A stretch of DNA of 44,194 nt from an uncultured Lachnospiraceae bacterium (GCA_947178125.1 CAMWXB010000035.1:1-44194), one strand, 5' to 3'; positions 15,857-23,872 are shown, counted from the stretch's first letter. Notes: generated by a model not told the origin, from the sequence alone. A program made the numbers and translations.

Positions 15857-17505
15857 AAAGGGTGCGCATTCTGCTGAGGGTCAGTTCGAATCAACAGTTG
15901 GAAGCCGACGGAGATTTATCCGTACAGCGCCAGCTCGTTCAGGACTACATACAGCAGCATGAAGACTGGCGGTTAGATAATAAGGAATATTTTGAAGGAA
16001 GCAGCAGCGGCTATAAAAATGCAGTTGACAAAAGAGATATTTTGCAGGAAGCGCTGGCAGACGCCAAAAAGGGCGAATATGACATTCTGGCCGCTTATAA
16101 GGACGACCGGATCGGCCGGCGCATGTGGGAAATCGGCGCGTATGTCATGACGCTGAAAAGCTGCCATGTCGATATCTACACGGTCAAAGACGGCTGTATC
16201 TCCCCGGAAGACAACGATATCATGGGACAGATGATGCTTGCACTGCGCTATGGAAACGCACAGAAAAGCAGTTCCGATACAGGAATGCGGGTAAAGGATA
16301 CCGCCGAAAAACTGGTCAGGAAAGGAAAATTCATGGGCGGCGCCGCACCTTACGGCTACCGGCTGGTCTTTTCCGGAGAACTGAGTAAGCACGGGCGGGC
16401 GCTTCACCGATTGGAAATCGTTCCTGAACAGGCGGAATTTGTCAGGAAGATTTATGACCTTTCCTTCTATCAGGAATTTGGCTCCGTGAAAATCGCAAAG
16501 ACTTTGAACGCAGATGAATATGCAAAAAAGATGGCCCCCGGCGGCGAATGGAAATGCGGCACGATTACCGGTATTCTGACCAATCCCGTCTATGCCGGCT
16601 ATCCCGCCTACAAGCGTCGGGAGCGAATCGGCGGAACATATCACAGGCAGGCACAGGATGCCTGGGTCATGGCCGAAAAGCCTGCCTCCGGTATCCGTAT
16701 CATCGACGGCGCCCTCTGGAATCTGGTACAGGAAAAAAGAAAAAAACGGGCCGCCAGATATCAGCCGGCAGGGACGGCCCGTGAAAAGGACCGGAACCCC
16801 CCTGTTATCTCCAGAAATGACGGCATCCTTTCCCTGCGCGATGTACTCTACTGCGGCTGCTGCGGCAGAAAGATGACGAACGGAACTCGTTATAGCTACT
16901 GGACCCTTCAAGGCACCGGAGAAAAGCGAAGCAGAAAAATTCCACTTTACCGCTGCCCATCGGCCCATAACGGAATCCCCCACGACGGAAGCGCACAGTT
17001 CCAGGCAGATGTGCTGGAAACGGCAGTCTTCCGCTGTCTTGCGGATTACATTGGCTGGCTGCTAAAAGAAGACGATATCACCGTGATCTGCGAAGAAAAC
17101 CGCTCTTCGCAGAAAAAAGCGTTGGAAACAGAGCAAAAACACCTTCAAAAGGAACTTGTCAAGGTCACACAGGATATCCTTATCATGCAGGAGCACATAC
17201 CGGATGCCATGTCCGGCGCTTATCCATTTTCCGTCACGGAACTTGCGGACGCCATCAGGCGGCATACGGAGAAAAAAGACCTGTTAGAAAAAGAATGGCG
17301 CACGAGAAATGATGCGCTTAAAAAGTTCGATGCCGAAACAACTGCACATGTCCTGTTCCCGCAGGAAGAGAACCGCCCGCCGCTCACCTGGATACAGGTC
17401 TTTGATGGCGCCTCCGCCGAAACAAAGCGTGTAATCGTAAACAGACTTCTCGAACGGATTGAAATATCAAAAGAGCAGCTCATAATACGTTTTCGGAACT
17501 GCTGA
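15853..17505 (+). CDS. Large serine recombinase
   Basis: 550-residue site-specific recombinase that would cut and rejoin the element ends. The N-terminal resolvase domain has RVSSNQQ with catalytic Ser11, and KDDRIGRR (83-90) supplies active-site arginines. A recombinase domain follows (about 160-290: GGAAPYGYRL, ITGILTNPVYAGYPAYKRR). The zinc ribbon has C334/C337 (LYCGCCGRKM) and C368 (YRCP). A long coiled coil (about 405-470) and a C-terminal strand region complete the standard large serine integrase plan, as in SpoIVCA of skin elements. Start is GTG, with GGAAAGG seven bases upstream, overlapping the stop of the small ORF. It is the rightmost gene, 32 bases from the right att core, in opposite orientation to sleC. 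Confidence 0.93.
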   Translation: MKRVRILLRVSSNQQLEADGDLSVQRQLVQDYIQQHEDWRLDNKEYFEGSSSGYKNAVDKRDILQEALADAKKGEYDILAAYKDDRIGRRMWEIGAYVMTLKSCHVDIYTVKDGCISPEDNDIMGQMMLALRYGNAQKSSSDTGMRVKDTAEKLVRKGKFMGGAAPYGYRLVFSGELSKHGRALHRLEIVPEQAEFVRKIYDLSFYQEFGSVKIAKTLNADEYAKKMAPGGEWKCGTITGILTNPVYAGYPAYKRRERIGGTYHRQAQDAWVMAEKPASGIRIIDGALWNLVQEKRKKRAARYQPAGTAREKDRNPPVISRNDGILSLRDVLYCGCCGRKMTNGTRYSYWTLQGTGEKRSRKIPLYRCPSAHNGIPHDGSAQFQADVLETAVFRCLADYIGWLLKEDDITVICEENRSSQKKALETEQKHLQKELVKVTQDILIMQEHIPDAMSGAYPFSVTELADAIRRHTEKKDLLEKEWRTRNDALKKFDAETTAHVLFPQEENRPPLTWIQVFDGASAETKRVIVNRLLERIEISKEQLIIRFRNC

Positions 17506-17513
17506 CCGCTCAT
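17505..17513 (+). repeat. ACCGCTCAT direct repeat, right copy
   Basis: Matches 12478-12486. It begins at the last base of the recombinase stop codon and ends 24 bases before the right core. Confidence 0.5.
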
Positions 17514-17536
17514 ACCCCGAATCAGCATCGGTTCCG

Positions 17537-18223
17537 CTACCACTCCGTATATACTCTGTTCAGCGTAAAGGACAGAATCGCCAGAATATTTGCATAAATG
17601 CTGCTTTCCGGCCAGGTTGCATAAATTTCGGAAGAAGCTACATTTTTGATATAATCCTTGTACCTTACATAATAATTGGGAGCGCTGCTGTCATTGGGAA
17701 CGCCATCGTGAACGACGACGTATTCCGGCACGACCACCCTGCTCAAAACAATCTCACCGGTCTCATCCATCGGTTTGATTTCCTCTTCCGGAATTTTCGG
17801 CGGGTATTCCCCATACAATGTATGGTCCGGAATCACGAGAACTTCTTCCGGCTCATTTGCAGTCTCCGTCGGCGTCATCCGGATATTCTGCACGGCGGTC
17901 ACATCCGGCAGCACTTCCACGCCGGAAATCATGACCGGCTCATATCCGGGCGCTTCTACGGTCACATTGTACTCCGTATAAGGCATCGGGGATTCCGGTG
18001 TCAGGCTGTAAGAAAGGGGCGGTGCGGAGAGCTGTACCTCCTCTGCCTGCCCGGATATATCTGTCTCCAGTTTCTCCACTTCTGTCTCGGGTGTTCTTGT
18101 ATAGGCAATGGAAATCACGGCGTTCTGAATCGGAATCAATCCGATGTCTGAGGTCACATTAATCTGCAGTCCGCCGGTCTGCTCCCCTTCCCCTTGCGCC
18201 ATTTTAAACGTTTTCCCGTTCAT
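17537..18223 (-). CDS. sleC: SleC-like spore cortex-lytic enzyme, 5' half (split gene)
   Basis: N-terminal 228 codons of the split germination enzyme. Residues 17-120 form the pro-region of SleC-type proteins (LQINVTSDIGLIPIQNAVIS, LSAPPLSYSLTPESPMPYTE, APGYEPVMISGVEVLP). VVVPEYVVVHDG (163-174) lies where Csp proteases mature known SleC proteins. SSEIYATWPE (197-206) opens the SpoIID-like lytic domain. The frame then stops at RVYTEW-TAG, exactly at the element junction. GCAGGTAACT precedes the ATG. SleC is made in the mother cell and acts in the spore cortex at germination. The gene stands alone behind the htpG terminator, with a promoter at 18258-18286. As it stands, translation would give only the pro-region and part of the catalytic domain. 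Confidence 0.8.
   Translation of the reverse strand: MNGKTFKMAQGEGEQTGGLQINVTSDIGLIPIQNAVISIAYTRTPETEVEKLETDISGQAEEVQLSAPPLSYSLTPESPMPYTEYNVTVEAPGYEPVMISGVEVLPDVTAVQNIRMTPTETANEPEEVLVIPDHTLYGEYPPKIPEEEIKPMDETGEIVLSRVVVPEYVVVHDGVPNDSSAPNYYVRYKDYIKNVASSEIYATWPESSIYANILAILSFTLNRVYTEW
17538..17541. other. Right attachment core (TACC)
   Basis: Host sequence resumes here: plus strand TACC-ACTCCGTATATACTC, encoding ...RVYTEW on the minus strand. The bases to the left (GGTTCCGC) are element sequence and create the TAG stop. Confidence 0.8.
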
Positions 18224-18257
18224 ATAGTTACCTGCTTTAACCTTATTATCTTTCTAA

Positions 18258-18286
18258 TTATCATATGCAGTTTTCGGCATATTGAC
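18258..18286 (-). promoter_or_regulatory. Promoter of the sleC-like gene, shared motif with ytaF
   Basis: Minus strand GTCAAT (18286-18281), 13-base spacer, CATATGATAA (18267-18258), ending 34 bases before the ATG. The same two blocks with the same spacing precede ytaF. It can also be read as sigma-A: TTGTCA-N17-TATGAT. CATATGATA fits the CATAnnnTA form of a sigma-K -10 and partly that of sigma-E, but the -35 does not match either cleanly. Confidence 0.55.
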
Positions 18287-18322
18287 AAAAAGCCCTGCGG
18301 CCATACATCAGGCCGCAGGACT
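18287..18322 (-). terminator. Intrinsic terminator after htpG
   Basis: Minus-strand RNA: AGTCCTGCGGCC (18322-18311) pairs with GGCCGCAGGGCT (18302-18291) with one G-U pair, then TTTTTG. It isolates sleC from htpG transcription. Confidence 0.8.
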
Positions 18323-18393
18323 TCTTCCCTTACGTCATTTTCTTATGCACTTCTACTGTATACGTTTCTTACGCAATTACGCGTCTTACCCGA

Positions 18394-20604
18394 TCACGCC
18401 TTCGTAAGAAGCATCATGATCTCATTGCTTCTCGCAACAAATTTCGTCATCGCTTCCGGTTCGAGCGGTGCATGCTGCAACAGGGCAAGGTCATAAAGCT
18501 GTTCGCAGATCGTCTTGACATTTTCACCGTCTTTATGCTCAAGCACATACTGTACCAGCGGGTGATTTGCATTCAGAATCAACGTTTCGCCCTCTTTGCC
18601 GCCGAACATTCCGGCATCCATACCCGGCATGGAGTACATCTTCATCATATCCTGCATTCTTCTGCTCTCTTCGGATAAGGTGATCATGGAAGAAATCTTC
18701 TTATTTTTCAATTTCTCGACTTTGACGGTAATGGAATCTTTCTTCAATACCTTTTTCATGATGCCGGCAATTTCTTCCGCCTGCTCTTCCATTTCCTTCT
18801 CTGCTTTCTTGGAAGTTTTCGCCTTAAAGGTATCGGTCAGGTCCGCATCGATCCTCTGGAATTTAATTCCCTCATTCTTCGCCTCCAGCTGGGATACGAA
18901 AGGCTGGTCGATATTGTGTGTCAGGATAACGGCATCCATCTTGGCAGCCTTGAACATATTGATATACTGACTCTGCTGCTTCTCGTCTGTCACATAGTAG
19001 ATGATCTTCTCTTTCTTTTCGCTATCTGCTTCTTCCTCATCTCCGTCGGCATCTTCCGCGCCTTCGTCCACGACTTCCGCTTCTACCTTTTCACCGTTCT
19101 CATCGACCGCATCTGCTTTCCCGGCATTTTCGTCAGTGCCTTCCGCATCTGTCTTCTCACCGTTCTCATCGACAACTTCGGCCTCTACTTTGTTTCCGTT
19201 CTCGTCCACGACCTCGGCTTCTACTTTGCTGCCGTTCTCGTCCGTCGCGGATGCTTCCGTTTCATCCGGGTCGGTCTTACCGACTTCCAGACATTCGGGA
19301 AGGGTCAGATATTTACCGTCCAGATTCTTGAACAGAATATAATCCGTCATCTTCTCGCAGAACTTATCGTCTTTCAGGCAGCCGAATTTGATGAACGGGC
19401 TGATATCATCCCAGTATTTCTCATATTCTTCCTTTTCAGTCTTACACATACCGGAAAGCTTGTCTGCGACTTTCTTCGTAATGTATTCATTAATCTTATT
19501 GACAAATCCATCGTTCTGCAGCGCGCTTCTGGATACGTTGAGCGGCAGGTCAGGACAGTCGATGACACCTTTTAACAGCATCAGAAATTCCGGAATGACT
19601 TCCTTGATATTGTCCGCAATGAACACCTGATTGTTGTACAGCTTGATCGTCCCCTCGATGGACTCATACTCCATATTGATCTTCGGGAAATATAAAATTC
19701 CTTTCAGATTAAAAGGATAATCCATGTTCAGATGAATCCAGAACAAAGGCTCCTTATAATCCTGGAAGACCTTCCGGTAAAATTCCAGATATTCTTCTTT
19801 CGTGCAGTCGTTCGGATGTTTGCTCCAGAGCGGCTGCGTCTCATTCAGAAGTTCCGGACGCTTCTTTATCTTTAATTTCTGCTCGTCCTCTTCTTTTTCT
19901 TTCTTGATCTCTTCTACGACAATATCCGTATCCAGTTTCTCGGCTTCCGTAATCGTCTGGGTATCCGTCGTATTGGCTTTGGACAGATAGATTTCAATCG
20001 GCATGAAGGAGCAGTATTTCTTAATGACCTCACGCGCCTTATATTCATTGCAGAATTCCAGACAGTCTTCGTTCAGGAAAAGGGTGATCTCCGTTCCGAC
20101 TTCACTCCTTGTTCCCTCTTCCATGTCGAACTCCGTGCCGCCGTCGCATTCCCAATGTACAGCTGCCGCGCCGTCCTGATAGGAAAGACTGTCAATATGC
20201 ACCTCATCCGCAACCATGAACGCGGAATAAAATCCCAGACCGAAATGACCGATGATCTGGTCTTCATTCGTCTTATCCTTATATTTCTCGATGAACTCTG
20301 TCGCTCCCGAGAAGGCAATCTGATTGATGTATTCTTCTACCTCATCGGCGGTCATTCCGAGTCCGTTATCGATAAATTTCAATGTCTTTTCTTCCGGATT
20401 CACGATGACCTGAATTTTGGCCTTATAACCGTCAGGCAGGGCATATTCGCCCATCATATCCAGCTTCTTCAATTTTGTCACCGCATCGCAACCGTTGGAG
20501 AGCAGTTCGCGGAAGAAAATATCGTGGTCCGAATACAACCACTTCTTGATGATCGGGAAAATATTATCGCTATTGATCGATAAACTACCATGTTTTGCTG
20601 CCAT
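18394..20604 (-). CDS. htpG: Molecular chaperone HtpG (Hsp90 family) with acidic repeat insertion
   Basis: ATP-dependent cytosolic chaperone, 736 residues. The N-terminal GHKL ATPase is clear: FFRELLSNGCDAVTKLKKLD (helix with the Mg-binding Asn), KFIDNGLGMTADEV and IGHFGLGFYSAFMVAD. The middle and C-terminal domains follow in order (LPLNVSRSALQND, then TLILNANHPLVQYVLEHKD). Unusually, about residues 450-520 form an insertion of near-repeats of the type DENGxKVEAEVV, very acidic. They lie between the middle-domain region and the YYVTDEKQQSQYINMFK segment. This makes it longer than typical bacterial HtpG (about 620-640). AAAGGAATG precedes the ATG. A CIRCE operator and promoter lie upstream, so HrcA control is likely. 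A terminator follows. Confidence 0.95.
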   Translation of the reverse strand: MAAKHGSLSINSDNIFPIIKKWLYSDHDIFFRELLSNGCDAVTKLKKLDMMGEYALPDGYKAKIQVIVNPEEKTLKFIDNGLGMTADEVEEYINQIAFSGATEFIEKYKDKTNEDQIIGHFGLGFYSAFMVADEVHIDSLSYQDGAAAVHWECDGGTEFDMEEGTRSEVGTEITLFLNEDCLEFCNEYKAREVIKKYCSFMPIEIYLSKANTTDTQTITEAEKLDTDIVVEEIKKEKEEDEQKLKIKKRPELLNETQPLWSKHPNDCTKEEYLEFYRKVFQDYKEPLFWIHLNMDYPFNLKGILYFPKINMEYESIEGTIKLYNNQVFIADNIKEVIPEFLMLLKGVIDCPDLPLNVSRSALQNDGFVNKINEYITKKVADKLSGMCKTEKEEYEKYWDDISPFIKFGCLKDDKFCEKMTDYILFKNLDGKYLTLPECLEVGKTDPDETEASATDENGSKVEAEVVDENGNKVEAEVVDENGEKTDAEGTDENAGKADAVDENGEKVEAEVVDEGAEDADGDEEEADSEKKEKIIYYVTDEKQQSQYINMFKAAKMDAVILTHNIDQPFVSQLEAKNEGIKFQRIDADLTDTFKAKTSKKAEKEMEEQAEEIAGIMKKVLKKDSITVKVEKLKNKKISSMITLSEESRRMQDMMKMYSMPGMDAGMFGGKEGETLILNANHPLVQYVLEHKDGENVKTICEQLYDLALLQHAPLEPEAMTKFVARSNEIMMLLTKA

Positions 20605-20676
20605 TTTACCACATTCCTTTCTCTCTTTGATCTAACTTCCTGATATATCTCTCTTTTATCCTTTTTTCTAAAGAAC

Positions 20677-20705
20677 AGTTTAATGCGCTCCCATACAAAA
20701 GTCAA
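20677..20705 (-). promoter_or_regulatory. Sigma-A type promoter of htpG
   Basis: Minus strand TTGACT (20705-20700), 17-base spacer, TAAACT (20682-20677). The -35 begins seven bases after the CIRCE element. A second possible promoter (TTTAGA-N15-TAAAAT) lies upstream of CIRCE, so the operator could act on either. Confidence 0.65.
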
Positions 20706-20712
20706 GAAAAAA

Positions 20713-20739
20713 TTAGCACTCGACAAATGCGAGTGCTAA
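20713..20739. promoter_or_regulatory. CIRCE operator (HrcA binding site)
   Basis: TTAGCACTC (20713-20721), nine-base spacer, GAGTGCTAA (20731-20739): a perfect match to the CIRCE inverted repeat bound by the heat-shock repressor HrcA. It is usually found before groESL and dnaK operons; here it precedes htpG. Confidence 0.95.
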
Positions 20740-20812
20740 CAATTTGTTGAAAACCTACTATTTTACGAGCTTTCCTAATTTCTAAATTTTTTCTAAACTG
20801 CATAAATGCTAT

Positions 20813-21877
20813 TTAAAACTCAAAGCTTGCATTGAATAATTCAAGAAAATCGGAAGTCTTGACATTTTCATCATGAATGAAGCCGATGCTTTCCCACAGT
20901 TCTTCGTTCAGCTTTCTCGTCAAGGTTTCCACAAAGGCGTCATATTCCTGGCCGAACACTTCCTCCCGCCGCTGTTCTACGATCTTGACCTTATTGCTGT
21001 CTGTCTCTTCCTTATCAAAAGTACTGATACATTTGATAATATGATAGCCTTCTTCCGTCTCTACGATATCGCTGATCTCATCTGTTCCCAGATTAAAAGC
21101 CGCTTTTTCAAATTCGGGATCCATCTCGCCTTTCCCAAAAGCGTAGGTGCTCTTTTCCCCTTCATTATAATGCCTGATCAGCTCGTCGAAATCGTCCCCG
21201 GCCATTGCCTTTTCCAATACTTCACATGCGGTTCGATAGGTATCCTCTTTTGCTTTCTCCGTATATTCAATCCTTCTGCCCGTTCCGTCCATTGCATAAG
21301 TCTTTAACAAAATCTGCTGCACCTTAATGGTCCGGGCCTCATCATCGCTGATTTCCGGATTGATATCCTTGATGATATACTGATAAACTTTACGGGCAAG
21401 GGCATATTCTTCATAAAGTTCTCTGACTGTATCCTGCGTGATTCCCATCGCCTCGACCTCAGTCTCGTTCAGGGATGCGTAATAAACTTTGGCAATGTAT
21501 TCGGTCTGTTCCTTCTCTTCCGCCGTCAACTCGACCTGATATTTTTCCGCCATCAGATTCATCGTCTTGATCTGCGCAATCTGTGCCAGCGCCATATCCT
21601 TCACATTCTGCTCAAGCGTCATATCGCCCAGCCTGATATTCCAGATTTCCGTTCCATAGACGCTCTCGTACTGATTCTGAATATTGGTCAGATAGACCAT
21701 CATTTCGGGCAGCGTACAGGAAATCGTTTCGATGCGGAATACCTCGTCCTTGCCAAATCCGGTCGTCAATACGACCTTCATGCCGTCCGTACCGCTGCCG
21801 CTGCATCCGGTCAGCATGAACAAAAGCACTGATACGGATAATAGCAGCGCCGCCGTTTTTTTCCTTCTTTTCATCAT
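20813..21877 (-). CDS. PrsA-like foldase lipoprotein (SurA-N / parvulin type)
   Basis: About 354 residues. The N-terminus MMKRRKKTAALLLSVSVLLFMLTGC is a lipoprotein signal with lipobox LTGC, so the mature protein should be lipid-anchored outside the membrane. A SurA-type helical chaperone region follows (about 60-175). A parvulin-like peptidyl-prolyl isomerase domain comes next (about 185-300: VQQILLKTYAMDG, DDFDELIRHYNEGE, ISDIVETEEGYHIIKCIS). It would help fold secreted proteins. Start is uncertain: GTG 21889, ATG 21877 and ATG 21874 are in frame, with an AGAAGG site closest to the ATGs. The stop is 73 bases upstream of the CIRCE repeat, and no terminator is obvious between this gene and htpG. 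Confidence 0.85.
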   Translation of the reverse strand: MMKRRKKTAALLLSVSVLLFMLTGCSGSGTDGMKVVLTTGFGKDEVFRIETISCTLPEMMVYLTNIQNQYESVYGTEIWNIRLGDMTLEQNVKDMALAQIAQIKTMNLMAEKYQVELTAEEKEQTEYIAKVYYASLNETEVEAMGITQDTVRELYEEYALARKVYQYIIKDINPEISDDEARTIKVQQILLKTYAMDGTGRRIEYTEKAKEDTYRTACEVLEKAMAGDDFDELIRHYNEGEKSTYAFGKGEMDPEFEKAAFNLGTDEISDIVETEEGYHIIKCISTFDKEETDSNKVKIVEQRREEVFGQEYDAFVETLTRKLNEELWESIGFIHDENVKTSDFLELFNASFEF

Positions 21878-21921
21878 CCTTCTATTCACACTCTATTCTC
21901 ACTCTTTTCTCCGCCTGTCCG

Positions 21922-22686
21922 TCACTCCATTTCCAGGCGCTCTCCTTCTTTACTGTACCAGTATTCACCGTTTGTCAGCACATAATCCTCACCCGACAGA
22001 ACGGCTGTGATATAATCTGCAGCCGATGTGAGTTTTCTGCGGAATGCAACGCCGCCGCCAAGCAGCATTGTACGATGGATATCGGACCCTGCTGTCATTG
22101 GCAGATGATGTTTCGCGGCATAAGCAATCGCCTTTGTATCGAAATTCGGGTCGTTGTGGGCGAGACTTCGCGAACTGGAATGCGTGGCATTGACACCCTC
22201 AACGCCATCGACCCATTCCGGAAAAAGGCGTACTTCCGGAATATAATCTTCCTCCCTGTACGGATGCGCATGAATGACCATACCGCCGGCCGCATGCACG
22301 AGTTCATACTGTTCTTTGACATCCGCCCGCCAAATAGCGGGATTTTCAAGCATCCATTCTTTATCGACACCGTAAATCAGAAATTCCGTTCCATAAAAAC
22401 CCGCCTCGTAACCGAAAAAAACATCCAGCCCAATCCGGTCGCCTTCCGCTTTGGCATTTTCGTATCCGGTACAAAATTCGCCGACCCATTCCTCCCAGGT
22501 CTTTTTCCGATCCACCGCCGTGTTACCGCCCCAGTTATGGTCTGTCACAAAAATTCCCGTATATCCATATTCCTTACAGGCCGCCGCCATCTCCCTGCCC
22601 GTATTGCGTCCGCATGCACTTCCCTCGGCCGTATGAAGATGCGTCTCATATAAATAAGGATATTCTTTCTTGATTCGGTCATACAT
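21922..22686 (-). CDS. PHP-domain metal-dependent phosphoesterase
   Basis: 254-residue cytosolic protein with the ordered metal-binding motifs of PHP (polymerase and histidinol phosphatase) domains: ETHLHT near 14-19, VTDHNWGG near 47, VIHAHPYREED near 138, and AGSDIH near 203. The family includes histidinol-phosphate phosphatases and nucleotide phosphoesterases. The short length and motif set fit the stand-alone 'PHP domain protein' group, whose substrate is not assigned. AAGGATGT precedes the ATG. It is downstream of ilvE but separated from it by an intrinsic terminator, so it probably has its own promoter. It runs toward the PrsA-like gene with a 44-base gap and may be co-transcribed with it. 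Confidence 0.85.
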   Translation of the reverse strand: MYDRIKKEYPYLYETHLHTAEGSACGRNTGREMAAACKEYGYTGIFVTDHNWGGNTAVDRKKTWEEWVGEFCTGYENAKAEGDRIGLDVFFGYEAGFYGTEFLIYGVDKEWMLENPAIWRADVKEQYELVHAAGGMVIHAHPYREEDYIPEVRLFPEWVDGVEGVNATHSSSRSLAHNDPNFDTKAIAYAAKHHLPMTAGSDIHRTMLLGGGVAFRRKLTSAADYITAVLSGEDYVLTNGEYWYSKEGERLEME

Positions 22687-22720
22687 CCTTCATAACCATG
22701 TCCTTTCACAAGCCTTCTGC

Positions 22721-22753
22721 AAAAAAACCGCAGGCCACACAGCCTGCGGTTTT
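22721..22753 (-). terminator. Intrinsic terminator after ilvE
   Basis: CCGCAGGC (22728-22735) and GCCTGCGG (22742-22749) pair perfectly with loop CACACA. The minus-strand RNA ends in seven T (22727-22721). Confidence 0.9.
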
Positions 22754-22760
22754 ATATATA

Positions 22761-23786
22761 CTATTTAATAACGTGAATCCAGCCATCCGGCGCTTCGATG
22801 CGCCCCATCTGGATTCCTGTCAAAGTATCATATAGCTTCTTCGTCACAGGCCCCATCTCTGTCATACCGCTCGGGAATATGATTTCCTTTCCATGGTCTA
22901 CCACTTTGCCGACCGGTGAAATGACCGCCGCCGTACCGCAGAGACCACACTCTGCAAAGTCTTTGACTTCCTCTAATGCAACCGGTCTCTCTTCCACTTC
23001 AAGACCGAGATAGTCTTTCGCAACAGCCACCAGAGAACGGCGTGTTATGGAAGGAAGAATGCTGTCCGACTTAGGCGTTACGATTTTATTGTCTTTCGTT
23101 ACGAACAGGAAATTGGCTCCTCCCGTTTCTTCCACATACGTTCTCGTTCCTGCATCCAGATACATATTCTCATCAAAACCCTCTTCGTGTGCCGTCACGA
23201 TCGCATAAAGGCTCATCGCATAATTCAGACCGGCTTTGATATGGCCGGTACCGTTCGGCGCCGCCCGGTCGAAATCGCTCACTTTGATCGTAAGCGGTTT
23301 TGCACCGCCCTTAAAATAAGGACCAACAGGCGTTGTAAAGATTCTGAACTGATATTCGTCCGCCGGTTTTACGCCGATAACGGAAGAACTTCCGAACATA
23401 TAGGGCCGGATATACAAAGTCGCACCCGAACCATAAGGAGGCACATAAGCTTCATTAGCGGCTACGGTCTGCGTAACTGCTTCCACAAAACGTTCCTTAG
23501 GGAAAACCGGCATTTCCAGCCGCTTACAGGAATCTTCCATACGCTGTCCGTTTAAATCCGGGCGGAAAGTCACAATATGTCCATCCTCCGTCGTATAAGC
23601 CTTCAATCCCTCAAAACAGGTCTGCGCATACTGCAGAACGCCCGCACATTCATTGATCGTGATGGACGCATCCGTGATCAACGCGCCTTCATCCCATGTA
23701 CCGTCTTTATAATTTGCAACAAATCTCTTATCGGTCTCATGATATCCGAATCCGAGATTTGCCCAGTCTATGTTTTTCTTCTCCAT
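22761..23786 (-). CDS. ilvE: Branched-chain amino acid aminotransferase
   Basis: PLP enzyme making leucine, isoleucine and valine from their 2-oxo acids with glutamate, in the cytosol. The 341-residue protein belongs to fold-type IV aminotransferases. It has CFEGLKAYTTEDG near 60, the PLP lysine region GHIKAGLNYAMS near 185, VEETGGANFLFV near 215, and FAECGLCGTAAVISPV near 285. It matches the longer, eukaryote-like BCAT group common in Firmicutes. AAGGAGAGG lies upstream of the ATG. It has its own promoter (23873-23901) and terminator, so it is monocistronic. A palindrome sits in the promoter spacer. Confidence 0.93.
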   Translation of the reverse strand: MEKKNIDWANLGFGYHETDKRFVANYKDGTWDEGALITDASITINECAGVLQYAQTCFEGLKAYTTEDGHIVTFRPDLNGQRMEDSCKRLEMPVFPKERFVEAVTQTVAANEAYVPPYGSGATLYIRPYMFGSSSVIGVKPADEYQFRIFTTPVGPYFKGGAKPLTIKVSDFDRAAPNGTGHIKAGLNYAMSLYAIVTAHEEGFDENMYLDAGTRTYVEETGGANFLFVTKDNKIVTPKSDSILPSITRRSLVAVAKDYLGLEVEERPVALEEVKDFAECGLCGTAAVISPVGKVVDHGKEIIFPSGMTEMGPVTKKLYDTLTGIQMGRIEAPDGWIHVIK

Positions 23787-23872
23787 AACCTACTGCCTCT
23801 CCTTCCTCAGTCCGTATCTCCATTTTTATTGCCGTTTCATCCTCTGATGAAACGTCACCAGAAGTTCTTTTC

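Larger units (their letters stand above)
12466..17541. mobile_element. Skin-like serine-recombinase element inserted in sleC
   Basis: The insertion is bounded by TACC at 12466-12469 and 17538-17541; the repeat unit plus interior is 5,072 bp. Removing it fuses ...RVYTEW to YRNQGYNF... in frame and replaces the TAG stop found at the right junction. It carries two minus-strand secreted-protein genes (12490-13569, 13822-15465). Diverging from them on the plus strand are a small ORF and a large serine recombinase (15647-17505), whose stop lies 32 bases from the right end. No transfer, replication or phage structural genes are present. This is the arrangement of intervening elements such as skin in sigK, but in a germination gene. 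Boundaries are read directly; activity is inferred. Confidence 0.88.

Noticed and set aside
15973-16983. 336-residue minus-strand frame opposite the recombinase
   Set aside because: It is entirely antisense to a gene with clear catalytic motifs, and the translated sequence shows no domain.
12478-17513. ACCGCTCAT direct repeat as the recombination core
   Set aside because: Joining at this repeat keeps element sequence with a TAG inside sleC. Joining at TACC restores the conserved EWYRNQGYNF, so TACC is the better core.
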